Assembly (NCBI RefSeq): GCF_963677685.1
Contig: NZ_OY782186.1
Span: 930,001 to 994,000, forward strand
DNA: 64,000 nt
From: an uncultured Bacteroides sp.
GTDB taxonomy: Bacteria; Bacteroidota; Bacteroidia; Bacteroidales; Bacteroidaceae
Direction: 5' to 3'
Shown: piece after piece, positions 18,988 to 27,716 of the stretch
Numbering within the stretch: position 1 is the first letter of the stretch
Layout of the letters: every line of letters starts with the position of its first letter
Translations under genes and position numbers: made by a program
The notes under the pieces: model-generated
What the model was told of the DNA's origin: nothing
The model's input: the letters and a program-made list of their open reading frames with translations, nothing else
Databases searched by the model: none

Positions 18988-20049
18988 TTACTTATTTTCT
19001 TCTTGATCTACTTTTACTAAACCTCCGGTGATGGGGTTGAATAATACTTTGATCGTTGATCTCTTATTAAATAGAGCCGGAGCTAAATACTCTATAGTAC
19101 CAAATTGAGTTATAGGAAACTCTCCCTCGTAGAGTAATTTTTTATTTTTAAAGATACTAATGTTTGCTTTTCCCGGAACATTATATGCTATACCGTCGAC
19201 TTCCTTTTCTTTATCCTCAGCAGGAATAGATATCGTTTTCATATCTGTAAGATTGAAATATATCGGTTCACCGGCTAGGTTGTCAACATCTACAACCCCT
19301 AATTTTGTGGAGAATCTGCATAACACTGTATTTTTAAAATCTTTATTAGGCGTTATTTTGAAAGTGAATGTTTTTTCTTCCTTTTTCTGAGTTCCGGAAA
19401 ACATCTCCGTCATTGCATTCTCTTGCTCATCCAGATTATCTAACATGAGTTTTAGTTGTTCTCCATCCTTAGGCATATTGTCTGCTTGCCCCCTTAATAA
19501 GGCATTTTTACTCTCTCGAATATTATATATTTCCTTGGCAACCAATTCGGCCATTTTAGCTGTTGAAGTGGCCATTAATATCTCTTCGGTCATAAAAGTA
19601 CGAGGGTTGATCTTCTCTTTCTTCTGTACAAGTGGTTTAGGTAAAACCCGCTTTTTAGAGGCACTGACAGGCATGTTGATAGATCGAACTATTCCGTCAT
19701 TGGTCAACTCCATCAAAGGAGCAACTGTCTTATCTTTCATTTTCACGAAATAGGTCCGCAAACTATCCGGAACTCCTATCGATTGTATCTTTATTCCTGT
19801 TAGTTCCCAATGTTCTTCTGGAGTAATTGATACATTATTTAGTCTTAGGTATTGCTCAGCATATTTACCGAACTCTCCAGGGGTGTAAGTTACTTTTACA
19901 GCTTTAACCTCTACCTTTATTTCTGTTTTAGGGAGAGCATAGACCACACCGAAGTCTTTACCACGAGTAACTCCCATGGTCACCTTTGTTTGTGCATAAA
20001 TACTTGCAGTAGAAAGTAGTAAACTTATGAGGAAAATAGATTTTTTCAT
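18988..20049 (-). CDS. DUF4831 family exported protein
   Basis: 353 aa with an N-terminal signal peptide (cleavage near IYAQ, residue 20). The body matches the Bacteroidetes DUF4831 family: GVVYALPKTEIKVEVK near the start, TPGEFGKYAEQYLRL, and REIYNIRES-type helices with EILMATSTAKMAELVAKEIY in the middle. The function is unknown, and it is probably periplasmic. It is a single gene. Upstream on the minus strand is a 100-nt gap to nnr, which is transcribed in the same direction. Confidence 0.86.
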   Translation of the reverse strand: MKKSIFLISLLLSTASIYAQTKVTMGVTRGKDFGVVYALPKTEIKVEVKAVKVTYTPGEFGKYAEQYLRLNNVSITPEEHWELTGIKIQSIGVPDSLRTYFVKMKDKTVAPLMELTNDGIVRSINMPVSASKKRVLPKPLVQKKEKINPRTFMTEEILMATSTAKMAELVAKEIYNIRESKNALLRGQADNMPKDGEQLKLMLDNLDEQENAMTEMFSGTQKKEEKTFTFKITPNKDFKNTVLCRFSTKLGVVDVDNLAGEPIYFNLTDMKTISIPAEDKEKEVDGIAYNVPGKANISIFKNKKLLYEGEFPITQFGTIEYLAPALFNKRSTIKVLFNPITGGLVKVDQEENK

Positions 20050-20149
20050 TCTGTTATTGTTCGTTTAATCTGGTTTAAAAACAAATATACTAAAATCTGC
20101 CTGATAACCTATTCTGCATGCAGGCTAAAAATATTTAATATGGTTTTTA

Positions 20150-21661
20150 TTATTTGCTGATTTTTCTCCAGGCTTCCGATAGGCATTCAATGAGATCTCC
20201 TGCTTTCATGCTAACTGTTCCATATCTTTTCTGGGCAATGTCACCTGCCATACCATGTACAAAAGTTCCTATTTTAGCTGCACTCTTAGCTGAATAACCT
20301 TGAGCGAGCAATGCCAGAATAATTCCGGTTAGCACATCTCCACTTCCTCCCGTAGCCATTCCTACATTCCCTGTCGGATTGAAATAGAATTTCCCTTCCG
20401 GCGTTATGATAGCAGAGAAAGCACCTTTTAATACAATATGTACATTTATGCTTTGTGCTAGTTCACGGGCTTTCATCAGTCTCTCGTATGAATCCTGACA
20501 TTTTCCTACTAATCGCTCTAGCTCTTTAGGATGAGGCGTCAATACAGATCCCTTAGGAATACTGGTTAAAATAGTACGATTTTTTGAAAGTATATTGAGT
20601 GCGTCGGCATCTAGCACCATTGGGCTTTGGCAAGTTGTAATTTGTTGAAGCAAAGCTATTTCAGTTTCTGTATTTGTTCCAATGCCCGGTCCGGCTGCTA
20701 CTGCCTGATACTTTTCCGTATCTCCAGGCTCGCTGAAATATGTATCATTAATATCCACCTCAATCATTGCTTCCGGAATCGTTGTTTGCAATATTCCTAC
20801 ATTTTTTCCAGGAGCATGAACAGTTAATAAACCTACTCCTGAACGAACACATGCCGATGCTGAAAATATTGAGGCACCGCCCATACCGTAAGAACCTGCG
20901 ATCAATAAGGCATGTCCAAAAGTTCCTTTATGAGCGAATTTCTTTCTAGGTTTGATTGCGGCAATAATCTCTTTCTCCTCAAGTAGATAATATTCAGTGT
21001 CTGTCTGTTCTATGGCACTTTGGCTGATCCCTATTTCTAATACACTCCATTCACCAACAAATTCTTCGTTTTCTCCAAAGAAGAAAGCCAATTTAGGGAG
21101 TTGCAGACTGAAAGTATAATCTGCTCGTATAATGTTTGCTCTAACATTGAAAGTATTGTCTTCTCCCATTAATCCGGAGGGGATGTCAATAGCGACAACG
21201 GTGGCAGGAGAGGCATTGATATATTTTACAACCGATGCAAAACCACCATTTAAAGGCTTGTTTAATCCCGAACCAAACAGTCCGTCAATTACCAGATGAT
21301 CGGCAGTTAATACAGGTGGAGTGAATTGAGACGTTACTTCTATAAAACGTAATTCGTTTGTTGCTTCTGCTCGTTCTTTGTTTATTTGGCAATCAGGAGA
21401 AATTTTCCCTTGCGTGTTAAACAGATAAGCTTCTACTTTATATCCTTTTTCAGTCAGCATCCGTGCTACAGCCAAAGCATCCCCGCCATTGTTTCCGGGG
21501 CCGGCAAATATGCTAACGGGTGTTTTTTCAGACCAGTGCTTCGTTATAGCAGTGGTAAGTGCCTGAGCAGCTCTTTCCATCAAATCTATAGAGCTGATAG
21601 GTTCATGCTCTATTGTGTAAGCATCCAGTTTTCTGATATTGCTTCCTGTAAAAATTTTCAT
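20150..21661 (-). CDS. nnr: Bifunctional NAD(P)H-hydrate epimerase / ADP-dependent dehydratase
   Basis: Repairs hydrated NADH and NADPH. About 503 aa from the ATG at 21661 (MKIFTGSNIRKLD), which is preceded by AGAGAAGA. A longer frame to 21718 adds a non-conserved stretch. The N-terminal YjeF_N epimerase domain has AGPGNNGGDALAVAR. The C-terminal carbohydrate-kinase-like domain has GSYGMGGASIFSA, AAGPGIGTNTETE, LTPHPKELERL and the GNVGMATGGSGDVLTG active-site motif. It stands alone and is divergent from the peptide transporter gene. Confidence 0.94.
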   Translation of the reverse strand: MKIFTGSNIRKLDAYTIEHEPISSIDLMERAAQALTTAITKHWSEKTPVSIFAGPGNNGGDALAVARMLTEKGYKVEAYLFNTQGKISPDCQINKERAEATNELRFIEVTSQFTPPVLTADHLVIDGLFGSGLNKPLNGGFASVVKYINASPATVVAIDIPSGLMGEDNTFNVRANIIRADYTFSLQLPKLAFFFGENEEFVGEWSVLEIGISQSAIEQTDTEYYLLEEKEIIAAIKPRKKFAHKGTFGHALLIAGSYGMGGASIFSASACVRSGVGLLTVHAPGKNVGILQTTIPEAMIEVDINDTYFSEPGDTEKYQAVAAGPGIGTNTETEIALLQQITTCQSPMVLDADALNILSKNRTILTSIPKGSVLTPHPKELERLVGKCQDSYERLMKARELAQSINVHIVLKGAFSAIITPEGKFYFNPTGNVGMATGGSGDVLTGIILALLAQGYSAKSAAKIGTFVHGMAGDIAQKRYGTVSMKAGDLIECLSEAWRKISK

Positions 21662-21748
21662 TCTTCTCTGTTTTTGTACGTTGTCTGCAAAAATACTCAT
21701 TACAACTAAAACAGTCAAGGAGTTGCCTTAAAACTCCCATAAAATAAC

Positions 21749-21756
21749 TACTTTTG
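21749..21756 (+). promoter_or_regulatory. -7 element for the peptide transporter gene
   Basis: TACTTTTG matches TAnnTTTG, 41 bp ahead of the ATG at 21797. A TTG at 21723-21725 is 23 bp upstream, slightly far for the -33 box. Confidence 0.45.
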
Positions 21757-21796
21757 TTCCTTTTTAAAAAACGAATAATCTATTCCACAACATTTT

Positions 21797-23335
21797 ATGA
21801 GTACACTTCATGGACATCCTAAGGGATTGTATTTAATTTTTGCGACTAGTACGGCCGAACGATTCAGTTATTATGGCATGCGCGCCATCTTCATTCTTTT
21901 TCTAACTCAGGCCTTAATGTTCGATAAAGAATTGGCAACATCTATTTATGGCAGCTATACAGGGCTTGTATATCTTACTCCTCTTATAGGAGGTTATATT
22001 GCTGATAAGTATTGGGGCATTCGCCGCTCTATACGTTGGGGAACTGTCTTAATGGCAATCGGACAATTCTTCCTTTTTCTTAGTGCTTCTATGCTCGATA
22101 CAGCGCAGCTTTCGCATGGCTTGATGTATGGTGGTTTGACATTGCTCATCTTGGGAAATGGCTGTTTCAAACCTACCGTAGCCTCTTTGGTCGGGCAACT
22201 CTATGAGCCTGGTGATAAAAGGATTGATTCAGCTTATACCATTTTTTATATGGGGGTAAACGTTGGCGCATTTATGGCACCATTGGTTTGCGGTTATTTT
22301 GGCGATACAGGTAATCCTCAGGATTTTAAATGGGGCTTTCTTATTGCCGCACTCGTTATTTTAGTTACTCTTGTTTTATTTGAAACACAAAAGAGTAAGT
22401 ATTTCATATCACCTTCCGGAGAACAATTGGGTATTTTACCGGATTCGAAAAAACAACCTTCTCAGACAGAAGAGTTACCTATAATAAAGATGAGTGGTGC
22501 TCGTAAAATACGCATTTCAATTTTTCTTTCTTTATTGACACTTGTCTTAGGCACTCTTTTCTATCGTTGGTTTGATGGCGATTGGGTTAGTGTGGGTATT
22601 TTTACTGCTTGTATTGTTTTTCCTATCACCATCTTGTTTGATAACACTTTAACAAAGATAGAGCGTGATCGTATTTTTGTGATTTATATCATAGCCTTTT
22701 TCGTTATTTTCTTTTGGGCGGCTTATGAACAAGCGGGGGCTTCATTAACCTTGTTTGCAGCTGAACAGACCAACCGTAATATCTTCGGGTGGGAAATGCC
22801 TGCATCATGGATTCAGTCTTTCAATCCTCTTTTTGTGGTTCTGTTAGCTTTCATTATGCCTACTGTCTGGTCTTTCCTCAACAAACGAAAGATGGAACCT
22901 TCTTCGCCAACCAAACAAGCTATCGGATTGCTGCTTCTGTCTTTAGGCTATCTGTTTATTTGCTATGGAGTTAAAGATGTTCAGCCTGGGGTGAAGGTTA
23001 GTTTGATATGGCTTACCGGTTTATATTTTATCCATACGATGGGGGAGATTGCTCTTTCTCCGATCGGGCTTTCGATGGTAAACAAATTAACTCCTATTCG
23101 TTTTGCCTCTTTAATGATGGGACTTTGGTATCTTTCCACTGCCACTGCTAATAAGTTTGCAGGTATGTTAGGAGGCTTTTACCCTGAAGCAGGTAAAGTG
23201 AAAATTCTGCTGGGATTTCGCATTGATACGATGTCCGATTTCTTTATGATTTTTGTCATAATGTCCGGACTGGCTTCTTTGATCCTCTTCCTTCTTTCGA
23301 AGAAATTACAAAAGATGATGCATGGAGTGGAATAA
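21797..23335 (+). CDS. Proton-dependent oligopeptide (POT/PTR) symporter
   Basis: 512 aa inner-membrane transporter of the POT family, importing di- and tripeptides with protons. The N-terminus shows the family signature STAERFSYYGMRAIF (the ExxER-like motif appears as AERFSYYG). The PTR2 motif GLVYLTPLIGGYIADKYWG follows in helix 2-3, and FYMGVNVGAFMAPLVCGYFGD in helix 5. About 14 membrane segments are visible, and FWAAYEQAGASLTLFA in helix 7 is typical. It is monocistronic. Confidence 0.92.
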   Translation: MSTLHGHPKGLYLIFATSTAERFSYYGMRAIFILFLTQALMFDKELATSIYGSYTGLVYLTPLIGGYIADKYWGIRRSIRWGTVLMAIGQFFLFLSASMLDTAQLSHGLMYGGLTLLILGNGCFKPTVASLVGQLYEPGDKRIDSAYTIFYMGVNVGAFMAPLVCGYFGDTGNPQDFKWGFLIAALVILVTLVLFETQKSKYFISPSGEQLGILPDSKKQPSQTEELPIIKMSGARKIRISIFLSLLTLVLGTLFYRWFDGDWVSVGIFTACIVFPITILFDNTLTKIERDRIFVIYIIAFFVIFFWAAYEQAGASLTLFAAEQTNRNIFGWEMPASWIQSFNPLFVVLLAFIMPTVWSFLNKRKMEPSSPTKQAIGLLLLSLGYLFICYGVKDVQPGVKVSLIWLTGLYFIHTMGEIALSPIGLSMVNKLTPIRFASLMMGLWYLSTATANKFAGMLGGFYPEAGKVKILLGFRIDTMSDFFMIFVIMSGLASLILFLLSKKLQKMMHGVE

Positions 23336-23341
23336 AAGTCG

Positions 23342-23349
23342 TACTTTTG
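23342..23349 (+). promoter_or_regulatory. -7 element for hpt
   Basis: TACTTTTG, matching TAnnTTTG, lies 27 bp ahead of the ATG at 23376. No good -33 box is visible inside the end of the preceding gene. Confidence 0.4.
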
Positions 23350-23375
23350 CCCCATTATTATAAAATTAATTGGTT

Positions 23376-23912
23376 ATGGACACCATAAAAATAAAAGATA
23401 AACTATTCTCGGCTTCCATTATGGAAGAGGATATTCTTAAAGAAGTAAAACGTGTAGCTAATGATATAAATCGTGATCTGAAGGATAAAAATCCTTTGTT
23501 CTTGAGCGTTCTAAACGGTTCGTTCATGTTTACTGCAGACTTGATGAAGCAGATCACTATTCCTTGTGAAATATCTTTTGTGAAATTAGCTTCTTATCAG
23601 GGAGTGTCTTCTACCGGAGCTATTAAGGAGGTTATTGGTATTAATGAAGATATAGCCGGACGCACAGTTGTTATTGTGGAAGATATTGTAGACACAGGCT
23701 TAACGATGCAGCGACTTATCGAGACATTGGGCACACGCGGACCGAAGGAAATTCATATAGCTTCTTTATTGGTTAAACCCGATAAGTTGAAAGTAAAACT
23801 TGATATTGAATATGTAGCCATGAAGATACCAAATGACTTTATTGTAGGATACGGTCTTGATTATGATGGCTATGGACGTAACTACCCCGATATTTATACA
23901 GTGGTAGACTAG
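23376..23912 (+). CDS. hpt: Hypoxanthine phosphoribosyltransferase
   Basis: Purine salvage: converts hypoxanthine or guanine and PRPP to IMP or GMP. 178 aa from the ATG at 23376 (MDTIKIKDK). The TTG two codons upstream is not needed. The PRPP-binding loop VVIVEDIVDTGLTMQRL is the diagnostic motif. LSVLNGSFMFTADLMK and IVGYGLDYDGYGRNYPDIY complete the active site. It is followed by adk after 39 nt, so two purine nucleotide genes are adjacent. Confidence 0.94.
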   Translation: MDTIKIKDKLFSASIMEEDILKEVKRVANDINRDLKDKNPLFLSVLNGSFMFTADLMKQITIPCEISFVKLASYQGVSSTGAIKEVIGINEDIAGRTVVIVEDIVDTGLTMQRLIETLGTRGPKEIHIASLLVKPDKLKVKLDIEYVAMKIPNDFIVGYGLDYDGYGRNYPDIYTVVD

Positions 23913-23951
23913 TCTTGAAACTAATTTTAAACTATAATAAGAAGTAAAAAG

Positions 23952-24521
23952 ATGCTGAACGTTGTTATTTTTGGTGCTCCCGGATCAGGAAAGGGAACAC
24001 AAAGCGAGCGTATTGTAGAGAAATTCGGAATTAACCACATCTCAACAGGAGATGTTCTTCGTGCTGAAATAAAGAATGGTACGGAGCTAGGTAAAACAGC
24101 TAAAGGTTATATTGATCAGGGACAACTTATCCCCGATGCGTTAATGATTGATATTTTGGCTAGTGTTTTTGATAGCTTCACAGAAAGTAAAGGGGTAATC
24201 TTTGATGGTTTTCCTCGTACCATTGCTCAAGCAGGTGCTTTGAAACAAATGCTTGCTGATAGAGGACAGGCTGTTTCTGTTATGCTTGATCTAGAGGTGC
24301 CCGAAGATGAATTAATGACTCGTTTGATTAAACGTGGACAAGAATCTGGTCGTGCTGATGACAACGAAGAAACGATCAAAAAACGTTTGCATGTATATCA
24401 TTCGCAAACGTCTCCACTTATAGACTGGTACAAGAACGAAGGTATATACCAACATATCAACGGCTTAGGTACTATGGATGGAATCTTTGCTGATATTTGC
24501 AAAGCAATAGAAAAAGTATAA
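23952..24521 (+). CDS. adk: Adenylate kinase
   Basis: Interconverts ATP + AMP and 2 ADP. 189 aa, the short-LID form. The P-loop is GAPGSGKGTQ, followed by INHISTGDVLRAEI (AMP binding) and the FDGFPRTIAQA motif. The LID region RLIKRGQESGRADDNEETI lacks the zinc cysteines. It ends in the usual position, and a terminator lies in the 88-nt gap before obgE. Confidence 0.96.
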   Translation: MLNVVIFGAPGSGKGTQSERIVEKFGINHISTGDVLRAEIKNGTELGKTAKGYIDQGQLIPDALMIDILASVFDSFTESKGVIFDGFPRTIAQAGALKQMLADRGQAVSVMLDLEVPEDELMTRLIKRGQESGRADDNEETIKKRLHVYHSQTSPLIDWYKNEGIYQHINGLGTMDGIFADICKAIEKV

Positions 24522-24531
24522 TATTTGAGAG

Positions 24532-24585
24532 CAGCCAGATGCTGGATAGGTGTTTTTGAAACCTCGTTCATTCAGCATTTGGCTG
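24532..24585 (+). terminator. Terminator between adk and obgE
   Basis: CAGCCAGATGCTG pairs with CAGCATTTGGCTG across a 28-nt internal segment and is followed by TTGTTTTTTT. It would end hpt-adk transcripts, and read-through could still feed obgE. Confidence 0.75.
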
Positions 24586-24609
24586 TTGTTTTTTTAATTC
24601 ATTATAAAT

Positions 24610-25770
24610 ATGGCTGAATCGAATTTTGTTGATTACGTAAAGATATATTGCCGCTCAGGAAAGGGTGGTAGAGGATCTACGCACATGAGGCGGGAGAAGT
24701 ATGTTCCTAATGGTGGCCCCGATGGTGGCGACGGTGGAAGAGGAGGCCATATCATATTGCGTGGAAATCGTAATTATTGGACTTTATTGCACCTTAGGTA
24801 TGATCGTCATGCCTTAGCGGGTCATGGTGAGTCAGGTAGTAAAAATCGTAGTTTCGGAAAAGATGGCGACGATAAGGTTATTGAAGTTCCTTGTGGCACG
24901 GTAGTCTATGATGCTGAAACTGGAGATTATATCTGTGACGTCACTGAGCATGATCAAGAAGTTATTTTGCTTAAAGGCGGTCGCGGAGGGCAAGGAAATT
25001 GGCATTTCCGTACGGCAACTCGTCAGGCACCTCGCTTTGCACAACCCGGCGAACCAATGCAAGAGCTTACTATCATTATGGAGTTGAAGTTACTTGCCGA
25101 TGTTGGTTTGGTGGGATTCCCTAATGCAGGAAAGTCTACTTTGCTTTCGGCTATCTCGGCTGCTAAACCCAAAATCGCAGATTATCCGTTTACTACTCTG
25201 GAACCTAACTTGGGTATTGTGTCCTATCGCGATAGTAAATCGTTTGTTATGGCAGATATTCCGGGAATTATTGAAGGAGCCAGTGGAGGTAAAGGACTCG
25301 GATTGCGTTTCTTGCGTCACATCGAGCGTAATTCATTGTTGCTATTTATGGTTCCGGCTGATAGTGATGATATTCGCAAAGAGTACGATATTCTACTGAA
25401 TGAACTGAAAACGTTCAATCCTGAAATGCTTGATAAACAGCGTGTTTTGGCTGTGACCAAATCCGATATGCTCGATCAGGAACTGATGGATGAGATAGAA
25501 CCTACTTTACCAGAGGGCATTCCTCATCTTTTTATCTCTTCGATTACCGGTCTGGGCATTTCGGCGCTTAAAGATCTTTTGTGGGATGAATTGAACAAGG
25601 AGAGCAATAAGATTGAAGGTATTGTGCATCGTCCTAAAGATGTTTCTCGTTTAAAAGAAGAACTTCGCGACATGGGCGAAGACGAAGACATTGCGCTTCA
25701 AGAGGCAGAGCCGGAGGATGAAGATGACTTCGACTTTGAATATGAAGAAGAGGACTGGGACGAAGAATGA
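24610..25770 (+). CDS. obgE: Obg-family ribosome-associated GTPase
   Basis: 386 aa. The N-terminal glycine-rich Obg domain reads [29 protein letters not shown]. The GTPase domain follows with G1 GFPNAGKST, switch [14 protein letters not shown]3 [16 protein letters not shown] and a TKSDMLD G4 motif. The last 45 residues are strongly acidic instead of a folded OCT domain. Obg acts in late 50S assembly and stress control. Its stop overlaps the pgeF start in an ATGA arrangement. Confidence 0.96.
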   Translation: MAESNFVDYVKIYCRSGKGGRGSTHMRREKYVPNGGPDGGDGGRGGHIILRGNRNYWTLLHLRYDRHALAGHGESGSKNRSFGKDGDDKVIEVPCGTVVYDAETGDYICDVTEHDQEVILLKGGRGGQGNWHFRTATRQAPRFAQPGEPMQELTIIMELKLLADVGLVGFPNAGKSTLLSAISAAKPKIADYPFTTLEPNLGIVSYRDSKSFVMADIPGIIEGASGGKGLGLRFLRHIERNSLLLFMVPADSDDIRKEYDILLNELKTFNPEMLDKQRVLAVTKSDMLDQELMDEIEPTLPEGIPHLFISSITGLGISALKDLLWDELNKESNKIEGIVHRPKDVSRLKEELRDMGEDEDIALQEAEPEDEDDFDFEYEEEDWDEE

Positions 25771-26582
25771 TTTCTTTGACTAAAGATAAGGCGATGTTGG
25801 GATATGAGCTTTTGAGCACATATCCCAACATCGCTTGTTTTGTTACCACTCGTAAGGGCGGATTCAGTTCGGGAACTTACGGAACTTTTAACTGCTCTCC
25901 TTTCTCGGGAGATGAGGCTGAAAATATTCGGAGCAATCAAACTAAATTGTGCAGCTCCTTGCCTCAAACTCCGCATGAGTTGATCATTCCTTTTCAAACT
26001 CATGGCAATCAAGTTTGCTTTGTTGACCAAAACTTCCTAGCGAAGGATGCACAAGCACGCCAAGAGTTACTATGTGGTGTGGATGCAGTTGTGACGAACG
26101 AGAAAGGATATTGCCTTTGCGTGTCGACAGCCGACTGCGTACCGATTCTCCTATACGATCCTAAAAAGCAAGTGATAGCCGCTGTGCATGCCGGATGGCG
26201 AGGAACGCTGCAAGCTATCTTATCAGGAATGTTACAGCAGATGAAAGAGAAATATGGTATTGAAGGAGGAGATATTCTTGCTTGCATCGGTCCATCTATC
26301 TCCTTAGAATCATTTGAGGTAGGAGAGGAAGTGTATGAGGCTTTTCAACAAAAAGGTTACGATATGAAGCGGATTTCCCGTTGGAACGATGAAGCGCAAA
26401 AGCATCATCTTGATCTTTGGGAGGCAAACCGCATGCAGTTACTAAACTTTGGAGTCCCTGACCAACAGATACAGTTGGCGGGTATTTGTACTTATATAAA
26501 CCATCTTGAATTCTTTTCGGCAAGACGGCTAGGTATTCAGTCGGGTCGCATCTTGTCCGGAATCATGTTACTTGATCAATAA
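25767..26582 (+). CDS. pgeF: Peptidoglycan editing factor PgeF (laccase-domain, YfiH/DUF152)
   Basis: 271 aa from the ATG overlapping the obgE stop. An internal ATG at 25794 (MLGYELL) is an equally plausible start. PgeF removes mis-incorporated L-serine from muropeptide precursors. Related enzymes oxidise polyphenols or act on purine nucleosides. Conserved metal-site motifs are present: [32 protein letters not shown] and [14 protein letters not shown]. The first codons contain a perfect 16-bp inverted repeat at 25791-25834, reported separately. Confidence 0.93.
   Translation: MISLTKDKAMLGYELLSTYPNIACFVTTRKGGFSSGTYGTFNCSPFSGDEAENIRSNQTKLCSSLPQTPHELIIPFQTHGNQVCFVDQNFLAKDAQARQELLCGVDAVVTNEKGYCLCVSTADCVPILLYDPKKQVIAAVHAGWRGTLQAILSGMLQQMKEKYGIEGGDILACIGPSISLESFEVGEEVYEAFQQKGYDMKRISRWNDEAQKHHLDLWEANRMQLLNFGVPDQQIQLAGICTYINHLEFFSARRLGIQSGRILSGIMLLDQ
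25791..25834 (+). repeat. Perfect 16-bp inverted repeat inside the start of pgeF
   Basis: GCGATGTTGGGATATG at 25791-25806 is exactly complementary to CATATCCCAACATCGC at 25819-25834, with a 12-nt loop. The left arm contains the alternative pgeF start codon, so the RNA hairpin would cover it. There is no T tract, so it is not a normal terminator. Confidence 0.9.
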
Positions 26583-26591
26583 AATAGCGTT

Positions 26592-27257
26592 ATGTATCAT
26601 ATCACCGTATTCTCTGAAATAAATGTTGCTTGCCCTTGTTTTGAGGGAGTGGCTGTTTATGCCAAAGTGAAAAACTCCGCTTACAGCGAAGGGTTGTGGC
26701 ACGAGATAAATGCTTTTACCGAGCAACTAACCTCCGAAGCGCAGTTGCAAGATATTAAGTCTCAACCTGCTATTGCCGCTACACGTGAAGCATATAAACG
26801 CTGCGGCAAAGATCCCGGTCGTTATCGTCCTTCTGCCGAAGCATTAAGACGACGTTTGCTTCGTGGGATACCTCTTTATCAAATAGATACGTTGGTCGAC
26901 TTGATCAACCTTGTTTCTCTGCGTACTGGTTATTCTATCGGAGGCTTTGATGCCGACAGGATACAAGGCACGGAGTTGCAACTTGGTATCGGTAAGGCGG
27001 GTGAACCTTTTGAAGGAATAGGCCGAGGGGTGCTCAATATTGAAGGGTTGCCTGTTTACAGAGATGCTTTGGGAGGAATCGGCACTCCTACGAGTGACAA
27101 TGAACGTACAAAGATGGGATTGGAAACGGTCTCTATCTTAGCAATTGTCAACGGATATAGCGGAGCCGACGGCCTGCGAGAAGCCGCTGAGATGATACAA
27201 ACGTTGCTAATAAACTATGCCGAATCTGACGGCGGTGAGATTTTGTATTTTAAATGA
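26592..27257 (+). CDS. B3/B4 tRNA-binding-domain protein
   Basis: 221 aa free-standing B3/B4 domain, the fold found in the beta chain of phenylalanyl-tRNA synthetase. Typical features are TREAYKRCGKDPGRYRPSAEALRRRLLRG and LVDLINLVSLRTGYSIGGFD, with late ERTKMGLET. Free-standing members may edit or bind tRNA, but their role is not settled. The gene starts 9 nt after pgeF and likely ends the obgE operon. Confidence 0.85.
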   Translation: MYHITVFSEINVACPCFEGVAVYAKVKNSAYSEGLWHEINAFTEQLTSEAQLQDIKSQPAIAATREAYKRCGKDPGRYRPSAEALRRRLLRGIPLYQIDTLVDLINLVSLRTGYSIGGFDADRIQGTELQLGIGKAGEPFEGIGRGVLNIEGLPVYRDALGGIGTPTSDNERTKMGLETVSILAIVNGYSGADGLREAAEMIQTLLINYAESDGGEILYFK

Positions 27258-27266
27258 TCAGTTGAT

Positions 27267-27320
27267 ATGAAAAACACTCTTTTTATCGCGTTTTGTTGGC
27301 TTTCTCTTTTATGGAAGTGA
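27267..27320 (+). pseudogene. 17-codon signal-peptide-like remnant
   Basis: An ATG nine nt after the B3/B4 gene reads MKNTLFIAFCWLSLLWK and then a stop. It looks like the start of an exported protein whose body is gone, because no continuing frame follows. It could also be a chance frame. I call it a remnant at low confidence. Confidence 0.25.
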
Positions 27321-27716
27321 ACCCTTCAAAAAGGCTGCATCCAGTGCGTCAAGAGAGGTAAACGAATCTCGGTGAAAGCGCTCTAAAAGCTTCATCTTTT
27401 AAGAGAATAGAGCCCATCCTTCTATAAATCCTAAAGAGACTCATAGATTGAGCCCCTCTTTTGAAAAATCCCCTTATTTATTCACCTTCTCTTGGTCGGG
27501 AAGAGGAATAAATAGGGGGATTAATTCGAACGAAAAAAGCAGTGCGTTCCATTATGATCTTTTAGCCTATCATTAATATACTTTTGTGGCTTTATTAACC
27601 TGATTAGATGGTATGAGCGCCTCGTTTCACGTGTGGGGTCTGAAGAGACTACACACGGAGTCTCGCCAGTTCCCACATGGAAACCGGCGAGACTTGATAT
27701 GTGAGATGATTAGTTG
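27321..27716. other. Gene-free, hairpin-rich stretch between B3/B4 and lactonase genes
   Basis: No credible protein gene is visible. The stretch holds four inverted repeats by eye, at 27433-27461, 27469-27520, 27630-27657 and 27659-27694, plus a promoter-like TACTTTTG around 27580. It may be decayed sequence or encode a structured RNA. See the separate finding. Confidence 0.5.
27630..27694. ncRNA. Two tandem hairpins, candidate structured RNA or double terminator
   Basis: The first hairpin pairs CGTGTG with CACACG and continues inward to a GAAG loop (27630-27657). The second pairs AGTCTCGCC at 27659-27667 with GGCGAGACT at 27686-27694. They follow a TACTTTTG -7-like element by about 45 bp on the plus strand and lie 23 nt behind the stop of the minus-strand lactonase gene. 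No T tract follows on either side, so a simple terminator role is uncertain. Confidence 0.35.
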
